Origin: Heterobasidion occidentale
Taxonomy: Eukaryota > Basidiomycota > Agaricomycetes > Russulales > Bondarzewiaceae
DNA: 64,000 bases
Direction of reading: 5' to 3'
Assembly (NCBI GenBank): GCA_039111635.1
Contig: JBCAQO010000002.1
Location: 3,782,001-3,846,000 of the forward strand
Shown here: piece after piece, positions 40,650-52,997 of the stretch
Numbering within the stretch: the first letter of the stretch is position 1
Layout of the letters: every line of letters begins with the position of its first letter
Translations under genes and position numbers: made by a program
The notes under the pieces: model-generated
What the model saw: the letters and a program-made list of their open reading frames with translations, nothing else
Databases searched by the model: none
Told to the model about the DNA's origin: nothing

Positions 40650-43172
40650 ACGAGGGAGTTGAGGAACCCCTTGTCTCAAACAGTGACAGAGAGTAAAGGA
40701 CCCTCCACACCACAGGTACCGGTTTCACACACAGGACGCCGGAACCACGGACGTTTTGCATGACGTTAAACTGTGAAAAGATAAGAAGGCAGGGGAAGTA
40801 CCTGACCATTTGCGTTTCAACCCTCCGGTCTCGGACAAGACAAGCATTTAACACTCTCGTTGTCAAGAGGTATTCTGACAAGCAAATCGGGCGTCCCGCT
40901 TGGATCCCCAGTCCTACAGGACCCTTTCCGCATTAGGAGGTCCTTGGATTCAACAAATAACCTGGTACTGGTACGCCGGCTTTTTGGTCCTGTGGCGGGA
41001 CCAAAAGGCTATGAATGATGCAAGAATCTTGGTGGGAAATTGTGTTGCATGTTCACCGTTGGGGAACGGTGGACCATACCTCGCTGTCAAGGTCTGACAG
41101 GTGTCTTGGACATCCCACTTTGGATCTCCAGTTTTACAGGGTCGTTTCTGCATTAGGGGGCCCTATCTGCGATGCCGGTGACTAGTGGCCACACTCCACT
41201 AAGTAACCAAAACGGACAAATTACATCCGCAACAATGTAAAACTACGAAAGGCTTGGTCCGCAATGACAATAAACTAGTCACCGTCCGGAACGGCATCAA
41301 AGCTACAGACCCTAGGAATGTGGTTGCATTCTGGCAGACGGTGGAAGAGAGGGCCCCTGCCATTGCAGAACCCTGCCGACTAGGTCAAGGCGCTTCCATA
41401 TTCCATACGCCTTACGGTAAAAGAATATGGGGTCGACACAGTTCAATTTCGTGCGAGGGGTTTGGGGACATGGAGCGGGTTGTCAGCCATCCGGCAGGAC
41501 CACAACTACTCCATGGTGCGCCCATTCTACCCTTGAAGTCCAAAGCAAGGATTCTGCTTCAAGGGCCAGTCAAGAGGCAACTGGGATTGTGCCTTAGGTT
41601 TAGGACATCCTCCATGATGGTAAACTGGGATTGCCCTTTCCTTTACAGGGCCGACGTCCGCAAAGACATTAAACTACCACTCCTTCCCGCATAGGAGATG
41701 TCAATTGACATTGTTGTTGACACCATGATGTTGATCTAGTCCGTGATGACAATAAACTATTGTCCCTCTGTTCTAGGGAGTCATATTGGAGCTGGAATTA
41801 CCGCTTCCAGCTGCAATAGTCCAAAATGACCTTAAACTACCCTCACCCCAGAGGATTAAATCTATCGAGGCTCGGGAGGTTCAAGCCAGGCGATAGTGGA
41901 CGTCCGCAAATACTATAAACTAGTTGCCGTCCTTCATGACGATAAACTGAGCCACCCTTCACTTACAGGGCCATGTGAGTTGTGTCAAAATAGGCTCCAA
42001 AAGTCTATTCTGGCAACTCTAGAAGTTATCCGGTTTGATATAGTATAAACCGTCACCATCTTTCCTCAATGGGAACCCTGTCAAGACGGTTGTACTTGGT
42101 CTAGGGCCCTATGTGCATCACCAATGAATGTTCCGGCGCACAGAAAAGGTCTACCTTCTTGTTTACAGGTACTCCTACATTGGGAGATGGATAGGTCCGC
42201 AACGACCTTGGCGTAAACTAGCAGGACAGTCCGCAACGGCTTATGTATAAACTAGCCTCAGTCCGTAAAGACTTAAGGATAAACTAGCAGATGTCCACAA
42301 AGACGCAAGACTATGGACGTCTGGCACGACGTTAAACTACTAGGACATACCTTACGCTGACCCCGCAATAATCAACCGTCAAGGTGGATACCATGGTTTA
42401 CTCAAGAAACCATGGGGTTCAAAGTCTATTCTTCAAAATCCTTACCTTGTGTTCAATACGTGGAGCACGGCTACATGCTCGCTCCCATGTGACAAACAAA
42501 CTCTGGACAAACACTCAATCTCTAACCAGGACGGGCCACCGTATGGGGCTGACAGAGTTAGGGATCTTCAAAGGGGTCTTGCCAGACTCAAAACAAGTCG
42601 AGAAAAGTCTATTCTCGATAGGTTGGTGGGCATAAGCCTTGATAAAGTGATCAACCCACACACCTGGAGTCCCCCTTGATACTGGAGATCACAGAGATGA
42701 AGATCTATCCTGGAAACACTGAAGCATGGCCTTCGGCATTCTGAAGAAGAATGACACACACCCATCCACAGACGAGTTTCTAACTCATCCTTAAATCATT
42801 TGCATCAGCACCTTCTTTGACACAGCCAGAGCTGGAACTGGCTTACCAAACACAAGCAGGGAGTCCTACTTCGAGGAGTTGCCTTTTGACTCAAGGAACT
42901 GCCTCGCATCAAAACGTCCGATAAAGGAAAACATCGGGAGAAGACGCAATATTGTGGCAATATTGCTAAGGATCCGTATCAAATGCAGTCAACGGAGACG
43001 GAAAACTCCTAGGTGATCTAGCGACGTAAGTCGAGCTTCACCGCAGAAAACAAAGTCATACCAGAAGTTGCATCTGGTCTTACGCTTCAAGATACAAATT
43101 GCTGATGGAAAGATGATGAGGCTCGTGGAGGCGAGTAGTCCCCTCAGGAGTTGGGACCTAAAAAGGGGGTAA
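40650..43172 (+). other. Structured non-coding 3' region of copy A+
   Basis: It has the same order of hairpins as copy B with different stems: GAC-AAGGG-type stem after ORF3, AGGACC/GGTCCT at 40,917, AGGGTC/GGCCCT near 41,136, AGCTGGAA/TTCCAGCT near 41,793-41,815 in the slot of an unrelated stem in B, CCATGGTTT/AAACCATGG at 42,391-42,415 and CCGAT/ATCGG near 42,929. The tRNA-like fold is at 41,369-41,462. The polypurine tract AAAAAGGGGG precedes the LTR. Confidence 0.8.
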
Positions 43173-43241
43173 TGTTATGACTTGACCGATCGGGGCCCGT
43201 TAGGGCTGCTCTATCTGATGGTACAAGCATCACATGCTAGG
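40663..43241 (+). repeat. Left arm of a 2.58-kb nearly perfect inverted repeat
   Basis: It matches 43,810-46,386 in reverse complement. Wherever compared, the arms are identical except for one extra C in two C-runs near 41,310 and 41,355. Outside the arms the two elements differ by roughly 15-20 percent over the next 25-60 bases. Confidence 0.88.
40753..42339 (+). repeat. GTC-N6-GAC / TAAACTA motif array of copy A+ (about 15 copies)
   Basis: The units correspond in order to those of copy B. The unit at about 41,606 reads ATC-CTCCAT-GAT, again with paired flanks. Several others have decayed by transitions (for example GTC...TAC near 41,900). Confidence 0.8.
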
Positions 43242-43279
43242 TGGCTCTACTACAGAGCGTATATCAAGGTATTTGGCAT
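43173..43279 (+). repeat. First part of the A+ 3' LTR
   Basis: It starts TGTTATGAC and is interrupted after GGCAT (43,275-43,279) by E2. Confidence 0.88.
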
Positions 43280-43878
43280 TGTTACAAACTGCTCGTTCAA
43301 TAACTCAAGAGTAACAGGTTCTTCTCTAGGTCGCACGATGGACTGAGTGGTGAACAAAGTCTCGACTGTATCAGGCAATGATACAAGAAGAAATAATGAT
43401 TTCACTGTAGGAAGACAGTAGGGAGCGAAGGGCCACAGTAGGAAGACTGTGGGGAACAAAGGAGAATAGACTGAAGATCCTCAGCCTATTCTATGGGCCT
43501 TATATACTGTATAGGGTATAGGGTAAGAGTTTGTGTGCTTCTCCGGGTATCCATCCTAGGAGAGCTGTGGTCGCCGTCTCTCTCAGCCGGTGCCTACTCT
43601 TGTACTTCTCCAGTCGCACCAATCTATCCTGGTGCAACGAGGTGCTTATCCATAAGCCCTAAGCCCATGGTATGTGAATGCCTATCTTATCAATCCGCTG
43701 TACCCATGATCCTCCCATATATCCTCTACCGATGTCTTGAAGAACCATTGGTCCAGTTGGATCTTAAGGACATGCCAAATACCTTGATGAATGCTCCGTA
43801 GTGGAGCTGCCTAGCATGTGATGCTTGTACCATCAGATAGAGCAGCCCTAACGGGCCCCGATCGGTCAAGTCATAACA
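43280..43878 (-). repeat. 3' LTR of E2
   Basis: Read on the plus strand it runs TGTTACAAAC to GTCATAACA. Its inner 69 bp belong to the inverted-repeat arm and match A+ better than they match the E2 5' LTR. Confidence 0.93.
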
Positions 43879-46386
43879 TTACCCCCTTTTTAGGTCCCAA
43901 CTCCTGAGGGGACTACTCGCCTCCACGAGCCTCATCATCTTTCCATCAGCAATTTGTATCTTGAAGCGTAAGACCAGATGCAACTTCTGGTATGACTTTG
44001 TTTTCTGCGGTGAAGCTCGACTTACGTCGCTAGATCACCTAGGAGTTTTCCGTCTCCGTTGACTGCATTTGATACGGATCCTTAGCAATATTGCCACAAT
44101 ATTGCGTCTTCTCCCGATGTTTTCCTTTATCGGACGTTTTGATGCGAGGCAGTTCCTTGAGTCAAAAGGCAACTCCTCGAAGTAGGACTCCCTGCTTGTG
44201 TTTGGTAAGCCAGTTCCAGCTCTGGCTGTGTCAAAGAAGGTGCTGATGCAAATGATTTAAGGATGAGTTAGAAACTCGTCTGTGGATGGGTGTGTGTCAT
44301 TCTTCTTCAGAATGCCGAAGGCCATGCTTCAGTGTTTCCAGGATAGATCTTCATCTCTGTGATCTCCAGTATCAAGGGGGACTCCAGGTGTGTGGGTTGA
44401 TCACTTTATCAAGGCTTATGCCCACCAACCTATCGAGAATAGACTTTTCTCGACTTGTTTTGAGTCTGGCAAGACCCCTTTGAAGATCCCTAACTCTGTC
44501 AGCCCCATACGGTGGCCCGTCCTGGTTAGAGATTGAGTGTTTGTCCAGAGTTTGTTTGTCACATGGGAGCGAGCATGTAGCCGTGCTCCACGTATTGAAC
44601 ACAAGGTAAGGATTTTGAAGAATAGACTTTGAACCCCATGGTTTCTTGAGTAAACCATGGTATCCACCTTGACGGTTGATTATTGCGGGGTCAGCGTAAG
44701 GTATGTCCTAGTAGTTTAACGTCGTGCCAGACGTCCATAGTCTTGCGTCTTTGTGGACATCTGCTAGTTTATCCTTAAGTCTTTACGGACTGAGGCTAGT
44801 TTATACATAAGCCGTTGCGGACTGTCCTGCTAGTTTACGCCAAGGTCGTTGCGGACCTATCCATCTCCCAATGTAGGAGTACCTGTAAACAAGAAGGTAG
44901 ACCTTTTCTGTGCGCCGGAACATTCATTGGTGATGCACATAGGGCCCTAGACCAAGTACAACCGTCTTGACAGGGTTCCCATTGAGGAAAGATGGTGACG
45001 GTTTATACTATATCAAACCGGATAACTTCTAGAGTTGCCAGAATAGACTTTTGGAGCCTATTTTGACACAACTCACATGGCCCTGTAAGTGAAGGGTGGC
45101 TCAGTTTATCGTCATGAAGGACGGCAACTAGTTTATAGTATTTGCGGACGTCCACTATCGCCTGGCTTGAACCTCCCGAGCCTCGATAGATTTAATCCTC
45201 TGGGGTGAGGGTAGTTTAAGGTCATTTTGGACTATTGCAGCTGGAAGCGGTAATTCCAGCTCCAATATGACTCCCTAGAACAGAGGGACAATAGTTTATT
45301 GTCATCACGGACTAGATCAACATCATGGTGTCAACAACAATGTCAATTGACATCTCCTATGCGGGAAGGAGTGGTAGTTTAATGTCTTTGCGGACGTCGG
45401 CCCTGTAAAGGAAAGGGCAATCCCAGTTTACCATCATGGAGGATGTCCTAAACCTAAGGCACAATCCCAGTTGCCTCTTGACTGGCCCTTGAAGCAGAAT
45501 CCTTGCTTTGGACTTCAAGGGTAGAATGGGCGCACCATGGAGTAGTTGTGGTCCTGCCGGATGGCTGACAACCCGCTCCATGTCCCCAAACCCCTCGCAC
45601 GAAATTGAACTGTGTCGACCCCATATTCTTTTACCGTAAGGCGTATGGAATATGGAAGCGCCTTGACCTAGTCGGCAGGGTTCTGCAATGGCAGGGCCCT
45701 CTCTTCCACCGTCTGCCAGAATGCAACCACATTCCTAGGTCTGTAGCTTTGATGCCGTTCCGGACGGTGACTAGTTTATTGTCATTGCGGACCAAGCCTT
45801 TCGTAGTTTTACATTGTTGCGGATGTAATTTGTCCGTTTTGGTTACTTAGTGGAGTGTGGCCACTAGTCACCGGCATCGCAGATAGGGCCCCCTAATGCA
45901 GAAACGACCCTGTAAAACTGGAGATCCAAAGTGGGATGTCCAAGACACCTGTCAGACCTTGACAGCGAGGTATGGTCCACCGTTCCCCAACGGTGAACAT
46001 GCAACACAATTTCCCACCAAGATTCTTGCATCATTCATAGCCTTTTGGTCCCGCCACAGGACCAAAAAGCCGGCGTACCAGTACCAGGTTATTTGTTGAA
46101 TCCAAGGACCTCCTAATGCGGAAAGGGTCCTGTAGGACTGGGGATCCAAGCGGGACGCCCGATTTGCTTGTCAGAATACCTCTTGACAACGAGAGTGTTA
46201 AATGCTTGTCTTGTCCGAGACCGGAGGGTTGAAACGCAAATGGTCAGGTACTTCCCCTGCCTTCTTATCTTTTCACAGTTTAACGTCATGCAAAACGTCC
46301 GTGGTTCCGGCGTCCTGTGTGTGAAACCGGTACCTGTGGTGTGGAGGGTCCTTTACTCTCTGTCACTGTTTGAGACAAGGGGTTCC
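43810..46386 (-). repeat. Right arm of the 2.58-kb inverted repeat
   Basis: It is the reverse complement of 40,663-43,241. It lies inside E2 and includes the last 69 bp of the E2 3' LTR. The 568-bp spacer between the arms is made of LTR sequence. Confidence 0.88.
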
Positions 46387-46389
46387 TTC
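43879..46389 (-). other. Structured non-coding 3' region of E2
   Basis: It is the mirror image of the A+ 3' region (right arm of the inverted repeat), with the motif array between about 44,712 and 46,296. No independent gene is supported. Confidence 0.8.
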
Positions 46390-47779
46390 ACTCCCTTGTC
46401 CAATATCCTCTGCCAATGTCCCCAAAATCGCCGTATCCCTCATCTGGTCAATAGTATGGGTCAATGTCGTCGTAATTCCCATCTTCGACCTCATCCCATG
46501 CGTCTAGTTCAGCTCGAGTTCAGGCAGCAGTTCGCTGAGCTAGTCGCTGGCGGACTTGAGTTCGTCTACCAAAGTGAGGATGCGTTCCTTCAGGTCGATT
46601 ATCTCGAGGATGGTTTGGAGTCAGCAAATCTCTTGGTCAAGTTCTCCTAAGACTGTCTCGTCCAGGTTGGGGTATCGCCCTTGTCCTCGGATTTACTCAT
46701 CTCTCGTTCCTCCTATACCTTGGAGGATGCTCCTTATTGCTGCCTCTGGTGTCCTGCCCGGTGGATTGTCCTGCCAATACGGGAAGAAGGGTCTCTTGAT
46801 CCTGTCGCGCCTGATGTTGTACTGTAGTCCAGAAATATTCTGTCTGGACTGTTGCGTCTTGGCTGGTCGTAGCCGGCATTGCTCTGCTGGTTTTGTCGAC
46901 CCCTGGTTGGACGCGGAACGGGTCAATCCCAACGGGCTGGGCGTGATGAGAGTGTACCGCATCGGTGTTTGACATGAGGGCAGGTATGAGCTCCAGATTG
47001 ATGAAGGAAGAAAACTTGTCGGGGTGGATGAGTAGGGCATACTCCCCATTGTTTCCTCTGGCATACCAGGAGGCTGCTCGATGATCATCGGCATAGGCCA
47101 AAAGCCGGACCTGATTGCTCGCATCTGCGAGGCGTCTGGGAACATCATTGTTCTTGCTCCCTGGTTGCCCTGCGAAGAAATTAGCGAACCTTTGCAAGGC
47201 TAGCGCTGTGGCCATCTAAATTACCGCCGAGATTGTGGTGCGCTGAAGCAGCGCATCCCCTAATCCTTCCAATTCTCAGGGGTGCAGATCTCTACCACCG
47301 ACAGGGGGTCCTCTGGTCCTGGCAGCCGATGCACTAGCTGTTGCTGATTTGTGTACATCTGTTTCAGCAGCTGCAGGTGATGCCATATTTGCAGGGTTTC
47401 TTGATCCTCTGCCACCTCTCGCTTCTGGTCTTGTGTCTCCTTGAGCCAACATTGTCGTTGGTCGCGGAGGTGCTGGTGGAGCCGGTCTTCCTTCTTCTTG
47501 ACATCCCTCATTGTGCTTGTCATGAGCTCCCTCAGCCTGAGGTGAGGCTCGTAATTCCGTTTGATTTTTGGTGACGAGCGTGGTGAGACGGGTGGAGACT
47601 GGTATGGAAACTTCCTCTGGAGTTGCTGGACGGCTGCCTTGGCTAGGTCGTCCAGTGTTGGGGTTGGCCACGGCCAAAATGATGTCTGGTGAGGGATTCC
47701 TTGATGTCGAAGAGGTAGTTCCCTCATAGATGAGCATGGCATGTCCTGGGGAGTAATCAAGAGAGGAGTGGTCGGACAT
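46390..47779 (-). pseudogene. E2 ORF3 region (two overlapping frames)
   Basis: This is the only copy with the ORF3 N-terminus. Frame a starts at 47,779 and frame b at 47,760. Frame b ends at 47,260 (PENWKD) and carries a long charged, probably coiled-coil segment (KKKEDRLHQHLRDQRQ, TLQIWHHLQLLKQMY). Frame a resumes at GLGDALLQ and continues from ATG 47,215 with the globular part (LAYADDHRAASWYARGNN). Further on, frame b encodes a second coiled-coil-like stretch, and frame a the acidic tail. Stops at the equivalents of Gly, Gln and Arg codons all differ from E1 by C-to-T or G-to-A. I do not recognise the protein; the charged N-terminal part is somewhat Gag-like. Confidence 0.6.
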
Positions 47780-47841
47780 ATACTGGGAAGGATTTCCTTG
47801 CTTTTTGATAAAGGGAGGCCGCTCCTCTTTTATATACCTCC

Positions 47842-50800
47842 TTACAGCTTAATCGCCGCCGGTCGGGGCTTGTTGGGATAGCTTTCATGAAACTCTCGAA
47901 GCGCCTCATCGGCTGTATCTTTGAGGAGGGCAAAGGGTTCCCAAGTGTTATCTGCTTCGGAGTATCTGACCCACTTGACGAGGTATTTGGTTCCTTGTCC
48001 CTGGTGTCTTGAATCTAGAATGGTCTCCACTTTGTAGTGCTCTTCTTCATTCAGAATTTCTGGTGCTGGTCTGGGGAAGTTCCCTCCATGGGCCTCTGTC
48101 TCATGATATTCGGTGAGCACGGAGGCATGAAATACCGGATGTATCTTCCATGTTTCAGGTATTTTCAGCCGATAAGCTAGGGAACCAATTCTTTTGGTCA
48201 CTTGAAAAGGGCCATAATGCCTAGGTGCCAACTTGAACTTTGGGTGAGTTGTCCAAATATGGGTTCCTTCTAACCAAACTTGGGTTCCTATTTTCCACTG
48301 TGGAAGTTTCCGGTGTAGGTCCCGGTCCTTGGCGTGCTGCGCTGCTATCTGTAGACTGGCAGCCGCATCTTCTTGGACTTTCTTGATTAGCTGTAAACGT
48401 TCAGTTACTGCGGGCGCCTTGGTCTCCAACGCCAAATTAACCGAATACGGCAGATTGAACCCGTAGAGGATTTCAAACAGTGATTTCCCTGTAGCGGAAT
48501 GTCTTCGGGTGTTATGGGAGAATTCTGCGAAGGGGATCAAGTCTACCCAGTTATCTTGATAGTAGTTGCAGAATACTCGTAGGAATTGTTCAATCTCCTG
48601 ATTAACTTGTTCTGTTTCTCCGTCTGTCTGGGGGTGATAAGCTGTGCTGAGGGCCGGAGTAATTCCTAGGCCTTTCCATAGTTCTCGTGTGAACTTTGCC
48701 GCAAACTGAGGGCCTCTGTTGGATACCACCTTGGTTGGTAGACCATATCGTTTGAACACATTATCCTGGAAGAGCGTTGTGGTTTCTTTGGCCGTGATTG
48801 TCTTCTTGCACGGAGTTATGACTATCCCTTTTGACAGGCCCTGGTCCACTACCATGTTTATTGAATTGTATCCTCTACTTTCTGGGAGGTCTGTTACGAA
48901 ATCTGTAGAGATGAAATGCCAAGGGGCATTTGTGGTTTCCAATGGTTGAATGGGAGGATGGGTCCTGTGGGGTAGGTTCTTGGTGGACAGGCAAACTGCG
49001 CATCCATCCACGTATTGATGGACAAACTTGGTCATGCTCGACCACCAGTAATGGCGTTGTACCAATTCCAAGGTCTTTGCTTGACCTGGGTGTCCTGTAG
49101 CCATGGTGTCGTGACACGTCTTAACAATCATTTGCCGGAGGAGGTCATCTTTTGGGACGCATATATAGCCATCTTGTCTTGTAATGCCGTCTTCATGTGT
49201 CCACTTCCCTAAGTCACCCTTCATTGCTTTTGGTCCTTTTTCCAACAACTTCTTGAGGGCGACGTTGACCAATAGATTGTGTTTGGAGCGCAAGTGTCGA
49301 TTGATGGAGAGGATGTCCGAGGATACAAGTTCCGTCGCTTTGACGTGCATGCTTTTGCTGGAATCTACCAGAGTTTCACTGGACTCGGTGAAAAGTCTGG
49401 ACGGGAGCAGAGTCTGTGCTTTGTTATCAGATTCCACCCCCTCACTAAGGTCTGGACGCCTGGACAGAGCATCTGCATGATTGGTAGTTCCGGCCTTGTA
49501 GCTGAGCTGGAAATTAAATCTGGACAAAAACAGACTCCAGCATGCTTGTCACCTTGATAGGTCCCACACTGTCTGAAAGTGTTCCAGGTTCCTGTGGTCC
49601 GTCCAGATCCCAAAGGGGTGTCTAGCGCCTTTGAGATAATGTTTCCAGTGTTCCAGTGCCTTGATGATTGCAAGGAGTTCGCGGTCATGTACGTTGTAAT
49701 TCCTTTTGGGCGGTGAAAACAATCCCGAGAGGTATGCCACTGGATGCCAGTTGTTATCATGTCCTTCCTGTAAGAGGACTGCACCATATGTGGAGAGGGA
49801 GGTGTCGGTTACAAGCCGGTATGGGCGCATCGGGTCGGGGTATATTAGGACGGGTTGACTGATGAAGGCTTTCTTTAATCGGTCAAAGGCCTGTTGGCAA
49901 TCCGTGGTCCAGTCCCATTTCGTGTCTTTCTTGGTAAGGTCATGTAGGGGTCGTGCGATCAGAGAGAATTTGTCAATGAATTGCTGATAGAAATTTCCTA
50001 AGCCTAAGAAAGAGCGGATGTCTCGAACTGTGCAAGGGATGGGCCATTCCTGGATCGCTTCAATCTTTGAATCCTCCATGGCGACGTGATCTTTTGAAAT
50101 TGTGTATCCCAAGTAGTTTAGCTTTTCCTTGTGGAACTCGTATTTCTCTGGTTTGAGATCTAGATCATTGTCGCGCAAGATTTGGAGGACTCGTCAAACA
50201 ATCACGATATGTTCTGCCGTGGTTCTTGTGAAGATGAGGATGTCGTCCATATATACCGCAATTTTCCGGGCGAGGATGAGCTCTTGGAAGATCATGTTCA
50301 TCATGGCCTGGAAGGTCCCTGGGGAGTTGCACAACCCAAAGAACATCACCATGGGTTTGAAGAGTCCCAAGGGCGTCACAAAGGCCGCCTTGGACTCGTC
50401 CCCTTTTCTGATGCGTACATTGTTATATCCCCACCGAACATCTAATTTTGAAAATACCGTTGCCTCTCGGATGACATCCAAGAGTTCTTGGATTAGTGGT
50501 AAGGGGGTGACGTCTCAAATGGTGTGTTTATTAAGGTGGCAATAATCCTGTACCGGACGTAACTTTCCATCCTTCTTGTTTATAAAGAAGAAGGAGGCCG
50601 CGCTAGGTGCCGTTGATCAACGTATTGTTCCCCTAGAAAGGTGCTCCTTGACGAATTTTCCCAGCTCGTTGTGCTTATCCGGGGTCAAGGGAAATATCCT
50701 TGGAGCCTGGGGTTTAAAGGACGGCTTGAGATTTATCGCATGGTCCCAGATAGTGTGCTTGGGGAGCCGTTGCAATTGTCTCTCGCTGAAAATGTCGAGG

Positions 50801-51696
50801 TAGGAATAGTATTCTGACGTCACGCGATCCTTGAAATCGGTCATGTTGATTTCCTCCTCTAGGTCTTTGTCAAAACTAGCGAACCCCGAGGGTTTGGGAG
50901 CTACCTTCCTGATGACGGGTTCTTCTCCGCTAACCGCTGCGGAGGAGTCAAACGGTATTTGCACCTCTTTGGTGACTTCCTTTGAAGCTTTGCCCTGGGC
51001 TACCTCTTGTTGAGCTTGCTGGTGTTCCTTCCTTTTGGCTACTTGTTCCTCGAGCCATTTCCGAGCCTTGAGTTGTTGGAATTTGTGCTTGAGCAGCTCC
51101 ATGAACCGAGTTTTCTATTCCTTTGCAGGGACTTGGCTCCACTGTTCTTTAGTCCAAGTCCACGAAGGTCCTACCGGTTCAGAGACAAGATGCGGCTTTG
51201 TCCGCTGAGGAATCTTGTCACCGCGTAGTTTCGCTAGCCATGCCTTCTTGGTAGGCTCTTCCCTTGCCTTAGTGAAACCATATGGTTGTTGGCAATCTTC
51301 AGGGCATCGATCAAAATGTACCTCACGGCACCTCCACCCGATGGAGGGGTCGTGGTATTTCAACCAATCTGTTCCTAGGAGCATGTTGTCCTTTGATAGA
51401 TTGGTGATGAACATCTGGACACGTTCAGTATGGGTTCTCCCCCGTCTGTCCTTGACGGTGAGATTTGTGTCTAGGCCTTGTTGAATGAGGCCTGCCTTGT
51501 TGACGGTGTCATCGATGTTGCAAACGCGGATAGGGCGGTTTAAGGGGTAGGTTGGAAGGTTATATTTTTGTACTCATTTCTCGTTCACCAGAATCCCTTT
51601 GCAGGCTGAGTTGATGGCAGCTCTGGCTCTAGCGCTTCTTCCCCGAGTTGTCAATTGCACGTCAAGTTGAATGGGGTAAATGATGTGGCTGTTCAT
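47842..51696 (-). pseudogene. E2 Pol: protease, RT, RNase H, integrase, chromodomain
   Basis: Pol runs from ATG 51,696 to the stop at 47,842. Order: protease (active site NSAC, mutated from DSAC), RT with YMDDIL (near 50,250), RNase H, HHCC zinc finger, integrase core (STDFVTDL, VSNRGPQF, then E in TEQVNQEIEQF) and a C-terminal chromodomain (KVETILDSRHQGQGTKYLVKW). The second catalytic Asp of integrase is Asn (near 48,718). Six in-frame stops are each explained by CGA/CGG to TGA or TGG to TGA/TAG relative to E1, and no frameshift was needed to follow the protein. The last 561 codons (from 49,527) are uninterrupted. Confidence 0.9.
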
Positions 51697-51773
51697 TGCT
51701 CCAATTTGAATACATGACGGGGAATCATACTCGGGTTTCCTCAACCCCCTCTCTTCGGCTGGTGAAGGAGGGG

Positions 51774-52997
51774 TCAGGAAAAATCCTCTGCTAGATCTGT
51801 CAACATTTGTTTGGCCTTGGCCTTCCCTACTTCTCTAAGGAGCACTCGGATACCATTAATATTATGGACGGGTCTGTTGCCTTGTTGTCCGTTAGGTGGT
51901 ATGTAGTGTTCTCCATTGCTCTGGTGTTGTCTTCTGCTCCTTGCGGAAGGGTCCTCACGTTCCACCGGATGACTAGGTTGTGGTAACCGATGGTGGTGGC
52001 CATGAGAACTCCCTTCCTCCAATCCTCTATGAAGTCCCGCATCGTCTCCCAGCGGGGATTCTTGCTCATCTTCATCCTCCATGTCTGTAGCACGAGTTCT
52101 TCTACCTCCTCTGCCCATTGGTCTGCGCTTATATCCTCGAGGCGGTTGAACGCTTCTACGCGGAGATGGGCAATCAGCTATCCCGTGCCCTGGTTTGCCA
52201 CAATTGTAACAGGAAAAAGGGGCGGGTTTCTTGCCATCATATACGCGCTTGTTCTGGTTGGCGTCTCGTTTGCGAGAGGCATCAATGTCCATGTCAACCA
52301 CCTGGTTGTTCATTCTGCGAGGTGCGCTGGTAGAGTTATAGCGGAGAGCGGGTTGGAGGGGAAAACAATTGAGGAAATCGCTTCGGAATGAGGTGGAGTT
52401 GGCGAGGATCGCCTTTTGAGCACTTCGGGCTCTCAGCCGTCCGTCTATTTCACAAGCAGTATTGATCCAGTCTTGGATCGTGTCTTTTGGCAGAGTTTTC
52501 TTGTCATAGATCTTGTCCATGACCTTTGGATCGAGCCCTCTCTGGAAATAGGGAACTTGTTCCTTGTCGGTGATGTCGGCATCGGCGGCTATAAGGGCAA
52601 ATTGATTGGAGTATTTGTCCACCGTCATCTTCCCTTGAGAGAAGGACATAAGGGCGCTTTGGGCCTTGTCCGTAAGGTTTGTTTCCTTGAATTGAAGTCT
52701 GAACTTGTCAAGGAAATCGGCCCAAGTTCCGAGGTTCTGAGGCAGGATCGCCCCAACTGTCTTTTTTAGGAAATTTTCTGCCCATATGCCGGCTGTTCTA
52801 TATCTTATGCATAGGAGGGAGAGGGAGACTTTGTCCTCATCTGTCTTGTACCGGTCTGATTCCACTGTGAAAAGGAGGAGGCAATTCACAATAAATTTCT
52901 GTGATCGCGTTCTGTCTCCATCAAAATTATCGGGGAGTCTAAGCTTGCCCCTTCCAGATGATACTGTTGTAGAGGGAGCTGCAATATCTATCAACAT
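51774..52997 (-). CDS. E2 Gag protein
   Basis: The 407-residue frame is intact and parallels E1 Gag, including the zinc knuckle CYNCGKPGHGIADC. The frame stays open upstream of ATG 52,997 for roughly 85 codons (WAWDE, PPQYRN, SEEEETSES), suggesting a longer N-terminus or a non-AUG start. It ends GAT TTT TCC TGA exactly as in E1, with pol in the -1 frame open across the junction. Confidence 0.88.
   Translation of the reverse strand: MLIDIAAPSTTVSSGRGKLRLPDNFDGDRTRSQKFIVNCLLLFTVESDRYKTDEDKVSLSLLCIRYRTAGIWAENFLKKTVGAILPQNLGTWADFLDKFRLQFKETNLTDKAQSALMSFSQGKMTVDKYSNQFALIAADADITDKEQVPYFQRGLDPKVMDKIYDKKTLPKDTIQDWINTACEIDGRLRARSAQKAILANSTSFRSDFLNCFPLQPALRYNSTSAPRRMNNQVVDMDIDASRKRDANQNKRVYDGKKPAPFSCYNCGKPGHGIADCPSPRRSVQPPRGYKRRPMGRGGRRTRATDMEDEDEQESPLGDDAGLHRGLEEGSSHGHHHRLPQPSHPVEREDPSARSRRQHQSNGEHYIPPNGQQGNRPVHNINGIRVLLREVGKAKAKQMLTDLAEDFS

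Larger units (their letters stand above)
40551..43279 (+). mobile_element. Gypsy copy A+, 3' part, its LTR split by E2
   Basis: It contains the last codons of ORF3, the structured 3' region and the first 107 bp of the 3' LTR (43,173-43,279). The rest of that LTR continues at 54,054-54,574 after the E2 insertion. Joined, the LTR is 623 bp, the normal length. The left side is truncated inside ORF3 near 40,551; gag, pol and 5' LTR are missing. Confidence 0.85.
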
